From Lachnospiraceae bacterium (lineage in GTDB: Bacteria; Bacillota; Clostridia; Lachnospirales; Lachnospiraceae), in the NCBI GenBank assembly GCA_003507655.1, contig DNUZ01000024.1:124001-188000 (forward strand): 64,000 nucleotides of DNA, given 5' to 3'. Positions 33,733-42,705 of this stretch are shown here, in pieces; positions within the stretch are counted from its first letter, which is position 1; each line of letters opens with the position of its first letter. Made by a program: the position numbers and the translations under genes. The notes below the pieces were generated by a model that was not told where the DNA came from, ran no database searches, and saw only the letters and a list, made by a program, of their open reading frames with translations.

Positions 33733-35985
33733 ATGAAAAGCAGAATGAACCGATTAAAGGGAGCGGGTATCCTTATGGCAGCCGTTGTTGCAGCAGGAAG
33801 TTTACAGATTCCGGCAATGGCACAGGTAGAGGCAGCAGAGAATAATCCCGTTGTAGAGACAACGATCACAGAAGCAGACAGTTTTGGAGCCTCCTCATCT
33901 CGGGGAGCACAGTTGAACTTCAGTAACATCGGTGCAACCTACAACGTAAAAGACTATGGTGCAAGTACTTCTTTGGATGATAACTATCCTGCATTTCAGG
34001 CAGCACTGGATGCGGCAAATAAGTATCAGAAAAAACATCCGGGTTCACAGTGTAAGGTCGTGATACCGAAAGGAACTTACCGCATCAAAGGCGAAAGCGG
34101 TCACGGATTGATCGTATACAGTAACACCTGGATTTATGCAGAGGGAGCAACGATCAAAAGAAGGAGTGATTACAACTGGCACCTGATGCAGACTAATATG
34201 AGTGGAAAAGGTTATAATGTTACCCGGAACGTCAAGATCGAGGGCGGAACATGGGACGGTCAGGGAAAGGAAACGAAGAACACCAACTCCGTATTCCGTT
34301 TTGCACATGCATCCAACATGGCATTTATCAACTGTACCGTACAGAACAGCTTTAATGCACATATCATAGAGCTTGGTGGTGTCAAAGGCTTTACGGCACA
34401 GGGATGTACAGTAAAAAAATACAGCCAGAACGATTCAAGTTTAAAGAAAGAAGCGATCCAGTTAGATATCTGTAATAACAAGACGATCATGCCGGGAACA
34501 GCAACCGATGATGCACTCTGCAGTGATGTCTTAATTGAAAATAACACATTTACGGATTTGTATCGTGCAGTGGGAAGCCACTCCGCAGTCGTTGGTCTGT
34601 ACTATGACAATGTGGTAATTAAAAACAATGTATTTTCCAATATCAAAGGAAAAGCAATTAATACATACAATTACACCAATTGCATCATCAGCGGCAACAC
34701 CTTTACAAACTGCTGTGAAGCGATCGACTTCAGAGCCATGAGCATGAATAAGCAGTATAACGGAAGTTTTTATGCACCGGCAAATGGAAGCACACCAAAG
34801 GCAGGCGGTTTAAAAGCAAATCTGTTGATCTCTAAGAATAAGATCACTACGGATACCGCATCAGGTCATGAGGCACCGGACGCAGCCATCCGTGTATTCG
34901 GAGCAAAAGTAGACAGTGCATATTATGCAAACGGCAAACTGGCAATTCCGAAGGGTAATTATTATGTAGAAGGTGTCCGCATTGAGAACAACACCATCTC
35001 AGGAAAAGCAAACGGTATTTCCTTAGGTGATGTCAGAGGTGCAACTCTCAGCAATAATACGATCACCGGATGTAAGAGAAGCGGTGTCCAGATCGCAGAT
35101 GGTTCCAAAGTAACGATTTCCGGAGGAAAGATCCAGAAGAATACACGCAACGGTGTATTAGTAGAGAAAAATTCAGAGGCTTATTTCAAAGGCGGAAGAA
35201 TTGAAAAGAACTCTGTCAACGGTATCAATGTAACCAAGAGTAAGATCAGCGTTTCCAATAAATGTATCATTGCACAGAATAAGAGCCATGGAATCAGCCT
35301 GACAGATAAATCCAAGGGATGTAAGATCTCTTCCGCAGAGATCAAAAATAACAGCGGTAACGGAATTGCGATGAATAAAGGCTCCGTACTTACCATGACA
35401 GGCGGTACGGTAAGCAGTAATAAGAAAAACGGTATTTCCGTCACAGCAAGTAATTTAACAGCTAAGAAGATTACCGTAAACAACAACAAAGAGAATGGAA
35501 TCGGATTTTCAAGTTCTTCTAAGGGAACGGTCAACAGCAGTAAGATTACGAAGAATAAAAAATCCGGAATCACTGCAAATAGTGGAAATTTGAATATTTC
35601 ATCCAATACGATCGAGAATAACAAGAAATATGGAATCTCATTAGCAGGCAGTGCAAAAGCATCTTCTCTGACAAAGAACATATTATCCAATGAAGGAAAG
35701 AATGAGATCGTAGTCAGCGGAGGAGCAAAAGCGCCGGTAAAAACAACCGTTTCCACAAAACTGAATGCAGTAACTTCTAACATGAAACAGGTAACCGGAT
35801 CTGCACATCCAAAGTCAAAGCTGACCGTAAAGGCAGGAAGTAAGAAGATTGGAACCGGAGTGGCACAGAATTCCGGAAGCTATGTCATTAAGATCAAAAA
35901 GCAGAAAAAAGGTACAACCATTGGTGTCTACAGCACAGATGCAAAGAAGAATATCTATCAGCGGACGGTGAAAGTAGGCAAATAG
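33733..35985 (+). CDS. Exported right-handed beta-helix protein with C-terminal Ig-like domain (paralogue 1)
   Basis: This 750-residue secreted protein has a basic leader and hydrophobic core, with a likely signal-peptidase site at AMA-Q or VEA-AE (residues 27-36). Residues about 60-670 are a pectate-lyase/polygalacturonase-type parallel beta-helix. YNVKDYGAS is the usual N-terminal cap of such folds, and repeated N-x-I/V-x-x-N-x-x-x-G-I coils (such as NNKENGIGFSSSSKG) follow. The last 80 residues are a lysine-rich Ig-like domain (TVSTKLNAVTS to RTVKVGK), probably for wall or glycan binding. It probably acts outside the cell as a polysaccharide lyase, epimerase or tail-spike-like depolymerase. 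The start is set by AAGGAG seven bases before the ATG at 33733. Confidence 0.85.
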   Translation: MKSRMNRLKGAGILMAAVVAAGSLQIPAMAQVEAAENNPVVETTITEADSFGASSSRGAQLNFSNIGATYNVKDYGASTSLDDNYPAFQAALDAANKYQKKHPGSQCKVVIPKGTYRIKGESGHGLIVYSNTWIYAEGATIKRRSDYNWHLMQTNMSGKGYNVTRNVKIEGGTWDGQGKETKNTNSVFRFAHASNMAFINCTVQNSFNAHIIELGGVKGFTAQGCTVKKYSQNDSSLKKEAIQLDICNNKTIMPGTATDDALCSDVLIENNTFTDLYRAVGSHSAVVGLYYDNVVIKNNVFSNIKGKAINTYNYTNCIISGNTFTNCCEAIDFRAMSMNKQYNGSFYAPANGSTPKAGGLKANLLISKNKITTDTASGHEAPDAAIRVFGAKVDSAYYANGKLAIPKGNYYVEGVRIENNTISGKANGISLGDVRGATLSNNTITGCKRSGVQIADGSKVTISGGKIQKNTRNGVLVEKNSEAYFKGGRIEKNSVNGINVTKSKISVSNKCIIAQNKSHGISLTDKSKGCKISSAEIKNNSGNGIAMNKGSVLTMTGGTVSSNKKNGISVTASNLTAKKITVNNNKENGIGFSSSSKGTVNSSKITKNKKSGITANSGNLNISSNTIENNKKYGISLAGSAKASSLTKNILSNEGKNEIVVSGGAKAPVKTTVSTKLNAVTSNMKQVTGSAHPKSKLTVKAGSKKIGTGVAQNSGSYVIKIKKQKKGTTIGVYSTDAKKNIYQRTVKVGK

Positions 35986-36001
35986 ATAAAGGAAATACAG
36001 G

Positions 36002-38293
36002 ATGCGAAAAAGAGGCTCGAAATGGATTTTGGGAGTCATACTTCTGGCGGGGTGCCTGCTATACGGGCAGATGACAGTGTCTGCAAAAGAGCAGGAACCG
36101 ATGACCGTTGAGACAACCCGGAGACAGGCGAAAGCCACAGGTGCAAGACTGAACTTTACAAATGTAAAAAAGGAGTTCAACGTATTGGATTACGGTGCAT
36201 CTGTAACATCTAAAAACAATTATAAGGCATTTCAAAAGACAATTGATGAAGCCCATAAGTATCAACAGAAACACCCGGATGAGCAGTGTAAGATTGTGAT
36301 TCCGGGTGGAGTCTATGATGTGAAGGATAAGGACGGACATGGTCTGATCATTTACAGCAATCTCTGGATCTATGCACAGGGGGCAACAATCCGCAGAACG
36401 ACTCCGTATAAGCGGAATCTGATGCAGACCGTTGGAACGGGAGGCGGATATGCCGGTACCAAAAATGTTCTGATCGAAGGTGGGATCTGGGATGGACTTG
36501 GAAGTGTGACGAAGAACACCAATCCGATCTTTAGGTTTGTCCATGCTTCGGATATTGAATTTTTGAACTGTACGGTGCAGAACAGTTTTAATGCACATCA
36601 TCTTGAAATGGGCGGCATTAAAGGGCTGTCCATTTTAGGCTGTACTTTCAGCGACTACAGTCAGGATAAAGCGTCTTTGAAAAAAGAGGCAGTTCAGTTA
36701 GATATCTGCAATAACAGTTCTATTATGCCGGGATGTGAGGTGTATGATGATGCACGGTGTCAGAATGTATTGATCAAAAATAATACATTTACGGAGTTAT
36801 ACCGGGCAATCGGAACACATTCGGCAGTCGTAGGAAAGTATATGAGCAATATTACGATCAGCGACAATTTTTTCTCCGATATCAAAGGAAAAGCAATCGG
36901 AATGTATAATTACAAAAATTGCAATATTGTACATAATACCTTTGTAGACTGTAGTGAGGCAATCGACTTTCGTAGTGTCAGTATGTCAGATTCTTATGGG
37001 AAGAATTTTTATGCACCGGCGGATGGAAGCAAGGTAAAAGCACAGCCTTTAACGGCAAATCTGGTCATTGCGGATAATGTCATCCGAAAGGACCGGATGA
37101 GTGGACATGATACCGGAGGTGCCATGATCCGGGTATTTGGAACGCATGTGCGTACATCTTATACATCAAATGGCAAGACCATCGTACCGGCAGGCGACTA
37201 TTCAATTAAGAATGTCGTGATCGAGCGTAACCGTGTGTCCGGCAAAGCGGCAGGGATCATATTGAATGATGTAAAAAATGCAACGTTGCGAAATAATATC
37301 ATCTATGAATGTGACAAACACGGATTGCAGATCACGGAAAATTCAACGGTAACTCTCAAAGGGATCAATAAAATATACAGTAATGAAAAGAATGGGATTT
37401 CCTGTGGTTCTTCGAAATTAAAGCTACAGGGTTCCACAAAGATATACCGAAATGGTGCTACGGGTCTTTATATCTATAAGTCAAAAAATGCGGATATCCG
37501 AAAGCTTATCACATATTCAAATGGCGGGGCGGGTATCACATTGACCGGAACATCCTCGGCAGTCATAAAAAATCCATCGGTCAGAGGAAATAAGCATTAC
37601 GGTATTATCGCCGAGAAGAAATCAAAACTGAAATTAGAGGGCGGTACAGTTGCAAAAAATGCTGAGAGCGGGGTTTTTGCAGCAGAACAGGCAGATGTTT
37701 CCCTACGATCCGGTGTAAAAATTGAACAGAATAAAGGAGCCGGTGTCAGTGTGTCTTCTGGTGCAGTGAAAATATATGATTGTGAAGTGCAAAAAAATAA
37801 AAAGTCAGGTGTGGAATTACAATTGTATTCTAAGGCGAATTTAAAGGGAAATACCATCATTGCTAACCGACAGTCGGGAATTTACGCAAGCACAAGCAGA
37901 CTGACCATCAAAGAAAACGTGATCACCGATAACCGCAGATATGGAGTTGCCATGTATCAGGGTTCTAAGGCAACGAGCCTGAGAGACAATCAGTTCTCAA
38001 ATGGAGCAAAGGAAGAGATTCTCCTTGTCGGAGGTTCGAGTGCACCGGTCAGAACGACAAAGGCGATCAGGATCAACTGGTTAGCAAGTTATTCGAACCG
38101 GATCACAGGCAGGGCACAGCCGGGAGCGAGGGTGACTGCAAAATATGGTAACAAGAATTTAGGTTCCTCAAAAACAACGAAACAGGGAAAATATACCATT
38201 AAGATCAACAGGAAGAACCGGAATACCGTGATCACGATAACAGCCAGAGATGGAAAGAACAATCAATTTCAAAGAGAAGCAACTGTAAGATAA
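36002..38293 (+). CDS. Exported right-handed beta-helix protein with C-terminal Ig-like domain (paralogue 2)
   Basis: This 763-residue protein is a clear tandem paralogue of the preceding one. It has the same cap (FNVLDYGASV), the same NSFNAHHLEMGG and EAVQLDICNNSSIMPG blocks, the same coil repeats and the same C-terminal lysine/arginine-rich Ig-like domain. The signal peptide is residues 1-29 with a cleavage site near VSA-KE; LAGC at 15-18 also fits a lipobox loosely. The strictly shared polar residues in the first 350 residues of both proteins mark a probable active site, whereas the coil region has diverged. It starts 16 bases after paralogue 1. Its substrate may be the glycan made by this locus. 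Confidence 0.85.
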   Translation: MRKRGSKWILGVILLAGCLLYGQMTVSAKEQEPMTVETTRRQAKATGARLNFTNVKKEFNVLDYGASVTSKNNYKAFQKTIDEAHKYQQKHPDEQCKIVIPGGVYDVKDKDGHGLIIYSNLWIYAQGATIRRTTPYKRNLMQTVGTGGGYAGTKNVLIEGGIWDGLGSVTKNTNPIFRFVHASDIEFLNCTVQNSFNAHHLEMGGIKGLSILGCTFSDYSQDKASLKKEAVQLDICNNSSIMPGCEVYDDARCQNVLIKNNTFTELYRAIGTHSAVVGKYMSNITISDNFFSDIKGKAIGMYNYKNCNIVHNTFVDCSEAIDFRSVSMSDSYGKNFYAPADGSKVKAQPLTANLVIADNVIRKDRMSGHDTGGAMIRVFGTHVRTSYTSNGKTIVPAGDYSIKNVVIERNRVSGKAAGIILNDVKNATLRNNIIYECDKHGLQITENSTVTLKGINKIYSNEKNGISCGSSKLKLQGSTKIYRNGATGLYIYKSKNADIRKLITYSNGGAGITLTGTSSAVIKNPSVRGNKHYGIIAEKKSKLKLEGGTVAKNAESGVFAAEQADVSLRSGVKIEQNKGAGVSVSSGAVKIYDCEVQKNKKSGVELQLYSKANLKGNTIIANRQSGIYASTSRLTIKENVITDNRRYGVAMYQGSKATSLRDNQFSNGAKEEILLVGGSSAPVRTTKAIRINWLASYSNRITGRAQPGARVTAKYGNKNLGSSKTTKQGKYTIKINRKNRNTVITITARDGKNNQFQREATVR

Positions 38294-38321
38294 AGTGAAA
38301 AAGATGATTTTTCAACAATTC

Positions 38322-38350
38322 TTGCAAAAGCAGGACAGTTGTGATAAAAT
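38322..38350 (+). promoter_or_regulatory. Extended -10 sigma-A promoter
   Basis: TTGCAA (38322-38327), a 17-base spacer ending in TGA, and TAAAAT (38345-38350) form a promoter with an extended -10 (TGaTAAAAT). It lies in the 87-base gap after the beta-helix genes and 30 bases before the next start, so the GT2/YfhO group can be expressed separately. Confidence 0.75.
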
Positions 38351-38380
38351 GCTTTAGATTATGCTGGGAGGAATAAACCA

Positions 38381-39337
38381 ATGAAATTAATTATACAGAT
38401 ACCATGTTACAATGAGGCAGAGACATTAGAGATCGCATTGAACGATCTGCCAAAGCACATCGATGGCATTGATGAGATCGAATATCTGATCATCAATGAC
38501 GGAAGTAAGGACAATACTGTAGAAGTCGCAAAGAACTGGGGCGTGAACTACGTTGTCAATTTCAAAAAGAACAAAGGTCTTGCAAAAGGATTTATGGCAG
38601 GACTGGATGCGTGCCTTAGAAACGGCGCAGACATCATTGTCAATACCGATGCAGATAACCAGTACTGCGGCGAAGATATTGAAAAGATCATACGCCCGAT
38701 CTTAAACGGAGAAGCAGACATCGTGATCGGCGAACGTCCGATCGATCAGACAGAGCATTTTTCACCACTCAAAAAGAAACTGCAGCATTTTGGAAGCTGG
38801 GTAGTCCGTAAGGCATCGAACTCAGACATCCCGGATGCACCGAGTGGATTCCGTGCTTACAGCAGGGATGCGGCAATGCGTCTGAATGTTACCAATGAAT
38901 ATACCTATACTTTAGAAACCATCGTACAGGCAGGACGTACCAAGATGGCAATGACTTCTGTTCCGATCCGTACCAATGCAGAACTGCGTCCATCCAGACT
39001 GTTCAGCAGTATGTTTGGTTATGTAAAGAGATCCATGTTAACGATCATCCGTGCATTTTTAATGTACAAGCCACTGTCCTTCTTTATGGGACTTGGAACA
39101 ATTCCTGTCATTGGCGGAGTTGCGTTGGGAATCCGTTTTATCGTCTATGCAGTTGGAGGAAGCGGTGCCGGCCATATCCAGTCACTGATCCTTGCGTCAA
39201 TGCTGATCATCATAGGAGTGCTTGTATGGGTACTCGGACTGATGGGCGACATTATCGCATCAAACCGGAAGTTATTAGAGGATATCCAGTACCATGTGCG
39301 TAAACTGGATTACGATTCCGAAAAAGAGGAAAACTAA
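38381..39337 (+). CDS. Dolichol-phosphate-mannose-synthase-like GT2 (polyprenyl-phosphate sugar synthase)
   Basis: This 318-residue GT-A enzyme has two C-terminal transmembrane helices (about 234-258 and 268-292). Motifs are IPCYNEAETLEIAL at the start, IINDGSKDNT near residue 38, NTDADNQY near 90 (metal site), VIGERPIDQT and SGFRAYSRDAA, typical of DPM1/DPG synthases that load a sugar on undecaprenyl phosphate. It heads a group of three giant GT-C-like membrane proteins. CsbB-type GT2 enzymes are known to feed YfhO-type GT-C proteins in Bacillus/Listeria, so this is probably their donor synthase. AGGAGG precedes the start. Confidence 0.87.
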   Translation: MKLIIQIPCYNEAETLEIALNDLPKHIDGIDEIEYLIINDGSKDNTVEVAKNWGVNYVVNFKKNKGLAKGFMAGLDACLRNGADIIVNTDADNQYCGEDIEKIIRPILNGEADIVIGERPIDQTEHFSPLKKKLQHFGSWVVRKASNSDIPDAPSGFRAYSRDAAMRLNVTNEYTYTLETIVQAGRTKMAMTSVPIRTNAELRPSRLFSSMFGYVKRSMLTIIRAFLMYKPLSFFMGLGTIPVIGGVALGIRFIVYAVGGSGAGHIQSLILASMLIIIGVLVWVLGLMGDIIASNRKLLEDIQYHVRKLDYDSEKEEN

Positions 39338-39363
39338 GGACTAAAGGCTCAAGGAGGATACAG

Positions 39364-42300
39364 ATGGATAACAGAATGACCGGGATTCGACAAAAAACAG
39401 GCTATATCTGGGCATTTTTGATCGCATTTTTGCCAAGACTCTTCTGGAGTCTGCAGGCAATTCCGCTGCGAACAGTTTCAGATGAGCTGTCTACTATGAA
39501 TGGTGCGGTATTCTTTTCTTCACAGAACTGGAATGCCGTTGTATCAAAAGCAGGATATTATGGTTTTGGAATGAGTATACTGGCAACACCACTGATGCAG
39601 TGGATCAAAGATCCGGTCATACTCTATCGTACCCTGTTAGTCTGTACCGGAGTATTAGAGAGTGTGGCAGCAGTCATCTGTTTCTATCTGATCAAGAGAG
39701 TATTTGGAATTACAGATGAAAAAAAAGCACTGTTGATGACGGTAACGATTTCTTATATAACCGTTGTCCGTACAACCGTGTTTTATAATGAACATATGCT
39801 GATGCTGATCAGTTGGTGCATATGTCTGGTATTAGCAAAGCTGGTACTCACAGAGGAGCCGAAAAAAAGAGCAATGTGGACCGGCTTTTTTGTCTTGCTC
39901 ATGTTATATGCGCTGACGGTACATGCAAGAACAACAACCTATATTTTTGCAGCCGTATTAGTGATCGCGTTGTATGGGCTTATGTACCGCAAAAAAATGG
40001 TATCCCTGTCTGTCTTTGGAATACTGACGGCAGGCGGATATCTTCTGATAAAAAAAGGAACGAAAATATATCAGTCCGTTGTCTGGAGTACGACGGAAGG
40101 TGTGGGCAATACCCGTGTCAACATCGGACAGGAAAAATTATCCCTGTTAAAAACAGCAGACGGGATCAAGGCGTGTCTGTTCACGATCTTCGGACAGATC
40201 AATATTGCAAGCATGATCTCAGGCGGACTTCTGATCACGGCACTGGTCATGGTTATTTTATTGATCGTCAGAAAAGGAAAAGAGGCATTTGTATTAAAGA
40301 CCATTCAGGCTGATAACGCACAGGAACGGCTCTATTTTGTCATTGGAAGCTTTTTTGTGCTTTGTACCGGAATGACCATCGCGGCACAGTCCCTGACATG
40401 GATCGCAACGGCAGCCAATGCCCTTGCAGATGGATATGGTGCGAAACAATACGGAACAAAAGCGTTTACCTATCTTCGCTATATGATGCCATATCTCCAG
40501 CCGCTGTTAATGCTTGTGTTCGTAACCATGGAAAAGCAGAAAGACCTGTTTTTAAGCTGTTTCCGCAAGTCAATAAAATATATCGTATTGATCCAGGGAA
40601 TATGGTTAGCTTTCATACTCCCTTATTGTTATGGAAACAAACAGGCAGGAGAGGAATTCATCTGTTTTGCATTAGCAGACCGCAATATTGCAACGGCACA
40701 TACCTATCTGCCGGCAACGTTAGTCTTTGTCATAATGCTATTGATTTTCTTCCGGGCAGGGAAAAAAGAGAAGTTTCAGGTCATTATGGTGGTATTGCTT
40801 GTCGTCGCAGGCTATAAATACTGCTACAATGCCTATAACTGGGATATTTTAGCGCAGAAGGAAAATGAGAAAAAAATAGATACCGTTTATCAGGTGTTAG
40901 GAAGCGGAGAACTTGGAAAAGAGCAGTTGACAGACAAGCTTTACGGACTGGACTTAAGTGGAGCAGATGATCATCAGGTGTATTATCTGTTGCAGTATTA
41001 TTTTGCAGATTATGAGGTAATTCCACGTTATCCTTCCGAGGATGAAAAAGAAGCGATCCTGTTTACAAACCGACGTGAAATCACAAATACAGAGGTGCTT
41101 GAGAATTATCTTTGTATTGAACTTGACAGCGAGGAATATCTCTGGGTCAAGGGAGAAGCTTTACAGAAAAAAGTGATCGAACAGGTAAAGAAAAATCATA
41201 AGAAAGAATATCATATAGACCTTGGAACACTTTATGATGCAGCATCAAACCGCAACCAGACCGGTACGATGAGTTCAAATGGGGCAGTCGGATGTTTTGC
41301 AACGACCAAGGGGGAAGCGTTTACAAGCGGTGAATATGAGTTTACATTTACCTTTTCTGTGGAAACAGACGACAAGGGCAGTACAGATTTAGCAACCGTA
41401 GATATTGCAGATGCGATCACCGGAGAAAGCTATGTCAGTGGAAAATTGCAGGCATCCGATTTAAAGGACGGGGTTGGAGAAGTTCACTTCTCCATACCGA
41501 TGAGTAATGCACAGAATCTTCAGATCAGATGTTTTGCAGACAGCACGGTTCCGGTGGAACTGACAGATATCATGTATAAAAAGAACTCACTGACCGATCA
41601 TGTGGGAGCAATCTATCAGACCGAGACAGAACAGTTGAGTAAGATTGCGAATAAGATTGAAAAGAATGCAGACATCCCAATGGTTTCAGAATATGATTCT
41701 TTAAGATGGTTTGCAGATTACAGTGATATGCAAAAGGCAATGAAGGCAAAAAGTGTATTCTACTGTGAGTCACAAAAAGCGCTTGAAGGACAGCAAAACG
41801 AAGGACTTCTGTTGATGGAGAACCGAAGTGGCGGCAGTCTGGTATTTGAGCTGTTAGAAAAATATATTGTAGTAGGAAAAACAGAACATTATACACTGTT
41901 TGCAAAAAAAGAGCTGCGTGATGAGATTGCAGCACAGGGAATCCGCATGTATTCCGGTGACAAGGGATTGTCTGCAGACTATTATTATCTGGATAATTAT
42001 GGAGCCGTAGATACGGCAAAACAGATATATATCCCATTTGGAACCTATGAACTGACCGTTACGGGAAGTCAGTGCATGACCGGACAGGATACGGTTGGAG
42101 AACTTTACAGCAATCTGAACCGTACAGAAACCTATGAGATGATCGCAGGGGATATTGTCAAAGAAGACGGAACCTTCGAGATACAAAAGAATATTTCTGT
42201 CTATAGCTTAGAGGGATTAAAGGGAAACAGACTGACATTTAAAATGTTTGCACAGCAGGAGACCGGACAGGCAAAGCTCTGGTTAAAGCAGACATCAAAC

Positions 42301-42684
42301 CGCAATCTCGTACCGGTAAAAGGTTTATCGATATTAGGAGATGCAAAACGGGATGAGTCCGGAATCCTTTTAGGAAAAGAAGCAGGAATCAAGACATTTG
42401 GACCATATATTTCAGCACCGGCAGGTTTCTATCAGGTAACGTTTGAATTTGAACGGGATGGAGGAGTGCAGGGAGATCTTGGAAGTGTGGATATTGCATA
42501 TGCAACCGAAGTGCTGGTGGCAGGAAGTATTTCAGACAGCAGTTTTGATGGAAAGAAAGGAAAAGTGGTCTTAGAAGTAGAGATTACAGAGGATGATACG
42601 GATCCGCTTTTGGAATTCAGAACATCCATAACAGGGGCAGATGACAGTCTGCGACTGACGGCAGTTACGATAGAGCCGCAGTAA
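39364..42684 (+). CDS. Giant membrane protein with extracellular beta-sandwich domains, GT-C-like
   Basis: This 1106-residue protein has about twelve helices in residues 12-500. The first outer loop, AIPLRTVSDELSTMNGAVFF, has a D-E pair like the catalytic acids of GT39/ArnT enzymes. Residues about 500-1106 are extracytoplasmic and contain at least two repeats of a beta-sandwich, at about 660-720 (YEFTFTFSVETDDKGSTDLA) and about 1020-1106 (FYQVTFEFERDGGVQGDLG). Both end in similar VDIA...GS/SGK blocks. It likely transfers a sugar from polyprenyl phosphate onto an external glycan or protein; the sandwich repeats may bind it. I do not recognise an exact family. Confidence 0.65.
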   Translation: MDNRMTGIRQKTGYIWAFLIAFLPRLFWSLQAIPLRTVSDELSTMNGAVFFSSQNWNAVVSKAGYYGFGMSILATPLMQWIKDPVILYRTLLVCTGVLESVAAVICFYLIKRVFGITDEKKALLMTVTISYITVVRTTVFYNEHMLMLISWCICLVLAKLVLTEEPKKRAMWTGFFVLLMLYALTVHARTTTYIFAAVLVIALYGLMYRKKMVSLSVFGILTAGGYLLIKKGTKIYQSVVWSTTEGVGNTRVNIGQEKLSLLKTADGIKACLFTIFGQINIASMISGGLLITALVMVILLIVRKGKEAFVLKTIQADNAQERLYFVIGSFFVLCTGMTIAAQSLTWIATAANALADGYGAKQYGTKAFTYLRYMMPYLQPLLMLVFVTMEKQKDLFLSCFRKSIKYIVLIQGIWLAFILPYCYGNKQAGEEFICFALADRNIATAHTYLPATLVFVIMLLIFFRAGKKEKFQVIMVVLLVVAGYKYCYNAYNWDILAQKENEKKIDTVYQVLGSGELGKEQLTDKLYGLDLSGADDHQVYYLLQYYFADYEVIPRYPSEDEKEAILFTNRREITNTEVLENYLCIELDSEEYLWVKGEALQKKVIEQVKKNHKKEYHIDLGTLYDAASNRNQTGTMSSNGAVGCFATTKGEAFTSGEYEFTFTFSVETDDKGSTDLATVDIADAITGESYVSGKLQASDLKDGVGEVHFSIPMSNAQNLQIRCFADSTVPVELTDIMYKKNSLTDHVGAIYQTETEQLSKIANKIEKNADIPMVSEYDSLRWFADYSDMQKAMKAKSVFYCESQKALEGQQNEGLLLMENRSGGSLVFELLEKYIVVGKTEHYTLFAKKELRDEIAAQGIRMYSGDKGLSADYYYLDNYGAVDTAKQIYIPFGTYELTVTGSQCMTGQDTVGELYSNLNRTETYEMIAGDIVKEDGTFEIQKNISVYSLEGLKGNRLTFKMFAQQETGQAKLWLKQTSNRNLVPVKGLSILGDAKRDESGILLGKEAGIKTFGPYISAPAGFYQVTFEFERDGGVQGDLGSVDIAYATEVLVAGSISDSSFDGKKGKVVLEVEITEDDTDPLLEFRTSITGADDSLRLTAVTIEPQ

Positions 42685-42705
42685 TATAGAGGAGACGGAA
42701 CGATC

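Noticed and set aside
35181..35783. A 200-codon open frame on the reverse strand inside the first beta-helix gene
   Set aside because: It is a shadow of the repetitive Asn/Lys/Gly-rich coil codons, has no ribosome site, and reads as low-complexity Leu/Phe.
36044..36058. Lipobox-like LAGC in the second beta-helix protein
   Set aside because: A better signal-peptidase I site (VSA-KE) follows, and the paralogue is clearly a non-lipoprotein. Noted only as an alternative.
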